Shown here one piece after another: positions 5,512 through 6,770 of a stretch of DNA of 6,770 bases. This DNA comes from a bacterium. Its GTDB lineage: Bacteria; Caldisericota; Caldisericia; B22-G15. Each line of letters starts with the position of its first letter. Positions within the stretch are counted from its first letter, which is position 1. Where the stretch lies: the NCBI GenBank assembly GCA_012517755.1, contig JAAYUH010000075.1, positions 1-6,770 of the forward strand. Direction: 5' to 3'. The position numbers were made by a program, and so were the translations under genes. The notes beneath the pieces were generated by a model, which did not search any database, was not told the DNA's origin, and saw only the letters and a program-made list of their open reading frames with translations.

Positions 5512-6770
5512 GTGAATAGAAAAACATTTAATCCGATAGATATTTTATCAATAGTTTTAATTTTTTCTATTTTCTATTTTGTATTTATTGGAAGTAAAAA
5601 TTATTCTCAAGTTGCAGTGCAACAAAAGGGAATAATACTTTCAGCAAAATATTTACCACTTTATTCTTTCTATTCTATTTTAAGAGTTTTTATAGCATTT
5701 ATTCTATCATTTATATTTGCTATTGTTTATGGATATCTTGCATATAGAAATAAAACATTAGAGATCTTTTTGGTACCTCTTCTTGATGTTCTTCAATCAA
5801 TTCCTGTTTTGTCATTTTTACCTCCAGTTTTCTTTTTTATGTTTTCTGTTTTTAATGGTTCACGAGTTGGACTTGAACTTGCTTCAATTATTCTTATTTT
5901 TACGGGTCAGGTTTGGAATCTTATTTTCAGTTTTTATAACTCATTAAAAACCATACCAAGAGAGTTAGATGAATGTGCAAAAATAAATAAACTAAATTTC
6001 TGGCAAAGATTTACAACACTTGATCTTCCGCATGCTTCTATCAGTTTAATATGGAATAGTATGATGTCAGTTGCTGGTGGATGGTTTTTCTTAATGGCTT
6101 GTGAAAATTTTTCTATTATAAATCAAAATTATACACTTCCTGGATTGGGTTCGTTTCTTGCAAAAGCATCTGAAGAAGGAAAATTAAGTTTAATGTTTCT
6201 TGGATTAGGAACCTTAATTTTAATAATTATCTTGATAGATCAATTAATTTGGAGACCATTGATAGCTTGGTCAACTAAGTTTAAATTAGAAGAAAAAGGT
6301 GAAGAAGAGATTAAATCTGTGGTTCTTGATTGGTATCAAAAATCAAATATCATAAATTTCATTTCAAAAACATTTGTTTCTCCTTTTGATAAAATGATGA
6401 TAAAAATCTTCTCAAAAAGGAAAATTTCAAATGAGAACTTTACTGTTGAAGTGATTAAGAAAATAGCTTCTTATGTAATTTTTGGATTACTATTTCTATT
6501 AATATTAAGAGGTTTTGAGGGCTTAATAAAACTAATAAGTTCAGTTTCTTTTGAAGATTGGATACTAATTGTTAAGAGTGGATTTTATACTTTTATAAGA
6601 GTTATACTTGCTGTTGCAATAGGGTATATGTGGACAATACCTGTTGGAGTTAAAATTGGTATAAATCCAAAAGTATCTAAGTATGCACAACCAATTGTTC
6701 AAATATTAGCATCCATTCCTGCAACTGCTATTTTCCCAATTATTTTGTTGTTCTTTTTAAATTTTAAAGG
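5512..6770 (+). CDS. Duplicated ABC-transporter permease, COG4986-like (3' end outside window)
   Basis: An open frame of 419 complete codons starts at GTG 5512, directly after an in-frame TAG at 5509-5511, and runs off the right end. No ATG occurs near its start, and the next plausible start (GTG, codon 36) would remove the first membrane segment, so GTG 5512 is preferred. The product is an inner-membrane permease of the duplicated type (two Binding_protein_dependent_transport domains in one chain) seen in anion importers related to nitrate/taurine systems. Hydrophobic segments lie near residues 11-27, 56-77, 85-112, 119-140, 178-195 and 226-250; a charged linker (about 255-315) separates them from a second set near 319-335, 353-381 and 396-417. 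The EAA loop of domain one is ELDECAKINKLNFWQRFTTLDLP (151-173), followed by WNSMMSVAGGWFFLMACEN and TLPGLGS, typical of this subfamily. The EAA loop of domain two lies beyond the window. Substrate is unknown; the ATPase and binding protein would be expected downstream. Confidence 0.87.
   Translation, partial: MNRKTFNPIDILSIVLIFSIFYFVFIGSKNYSQVAVQQKGIILSAKYLPLYSFYSILRVFIAFILSFIFAIVYGYLAYRNKTLEIFLVPLLDVLQSIPVLSFLPPVFFFMFSVFNGSRVGLELASIILIFTGQVWNLIFSFYNSLKTIPRELDECAKINKLNFWQRFTTLDLPHASISLIWNSMMSVAGGWFFLMACENFSIINQNYTLPGLGSFLAKASEEGKLSLMFLGLGTLILIIILIDQLIWRPLIAWSTKFKLEEKGEEEIKSVVLDWYQKSNIINFISKTFVSPFDKMMIKIFSKRKISNENFTVEVIKKIASYVIFGLLFLLILRGFEGLIKLISSVSFEDWILIVKSGFYTFIRVILAVAIGYMWTIPVGVKIGINPKVSKYAQPIVQILASIPATAIFPIILLFFLNFK

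Overview
This is an AT-rich (roughly 30% GC by eye), gene-dense window that looks bacterial. Three genes have strong Shine-Dalgarno sequences (GGAGG, AAGGAGG, GGAGGT), one promoter has a perfect TATAAT box, and genes are packed with gaps of 2 to 11 bases. Proteins are rich in Lys, Ile and Glu. That composition, plus an archaeal-style Clp1/GRC3 kinase, would suit a low-GC anaerobe or thermophile from a deep-branching group, but I cannot name the taxon from the sequence.

Left block (1-3072, + strand): three closely spaced genes, probably one operon. First is the C-terminal 273 residues of an adenine deaminase whose start lies outside the window. Two bases later comes a complete cyclic amidohydrolase of the allantoinase/dihydroorotase/hydantoinase group. 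Five bases after that comes a complete P-loop protein of the Clp1/GRC3 polynucleotide 5'-hydroxyl kinase family. The first two suggest nucleobase or cyclic-ureide breakdown; the kinase is an unexpected partner. The kinase gene ends inside a 35-bp imperfect palindrome with a perfect GGTGTC-T-GACACC core, followed by five T's. It may be a terminator, a mobile repeat, or both.

Middle block (3084-4271, - strand): a complete PLP-dependent alpha-oxoamine synthase, converging on the kinase gene with an 11-bp gap.

Right block (4356-6770, + strand): a complete iron-type (group III) alcohol dehydrogenase, divergent from the oxoamine synthase. Four bases after its stop, a GTG-initiated gene encodes a duplicated ABC-transporter permease (COG4986-like, NitT/TauT-related) that runs off the right end. 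This reading frame is the main gene missed by an ATG-only reading of the window. The 84-bp divergent region (4272-4355) carries both ribosome binding sites and overlapping candidate -10 boxes on opposite strands.

No tRNA, rRNA, CRISPR array, insertion sequence or riboswitch was recognised, and there is no gene-free stretch over 300 bp. The points most worth a second look are the Clp1-like kinase in a catabolic operon, the palindrome that supplies its last codons, and the unresolved substrates of the amidohydrolase and the oxoamine synthase.
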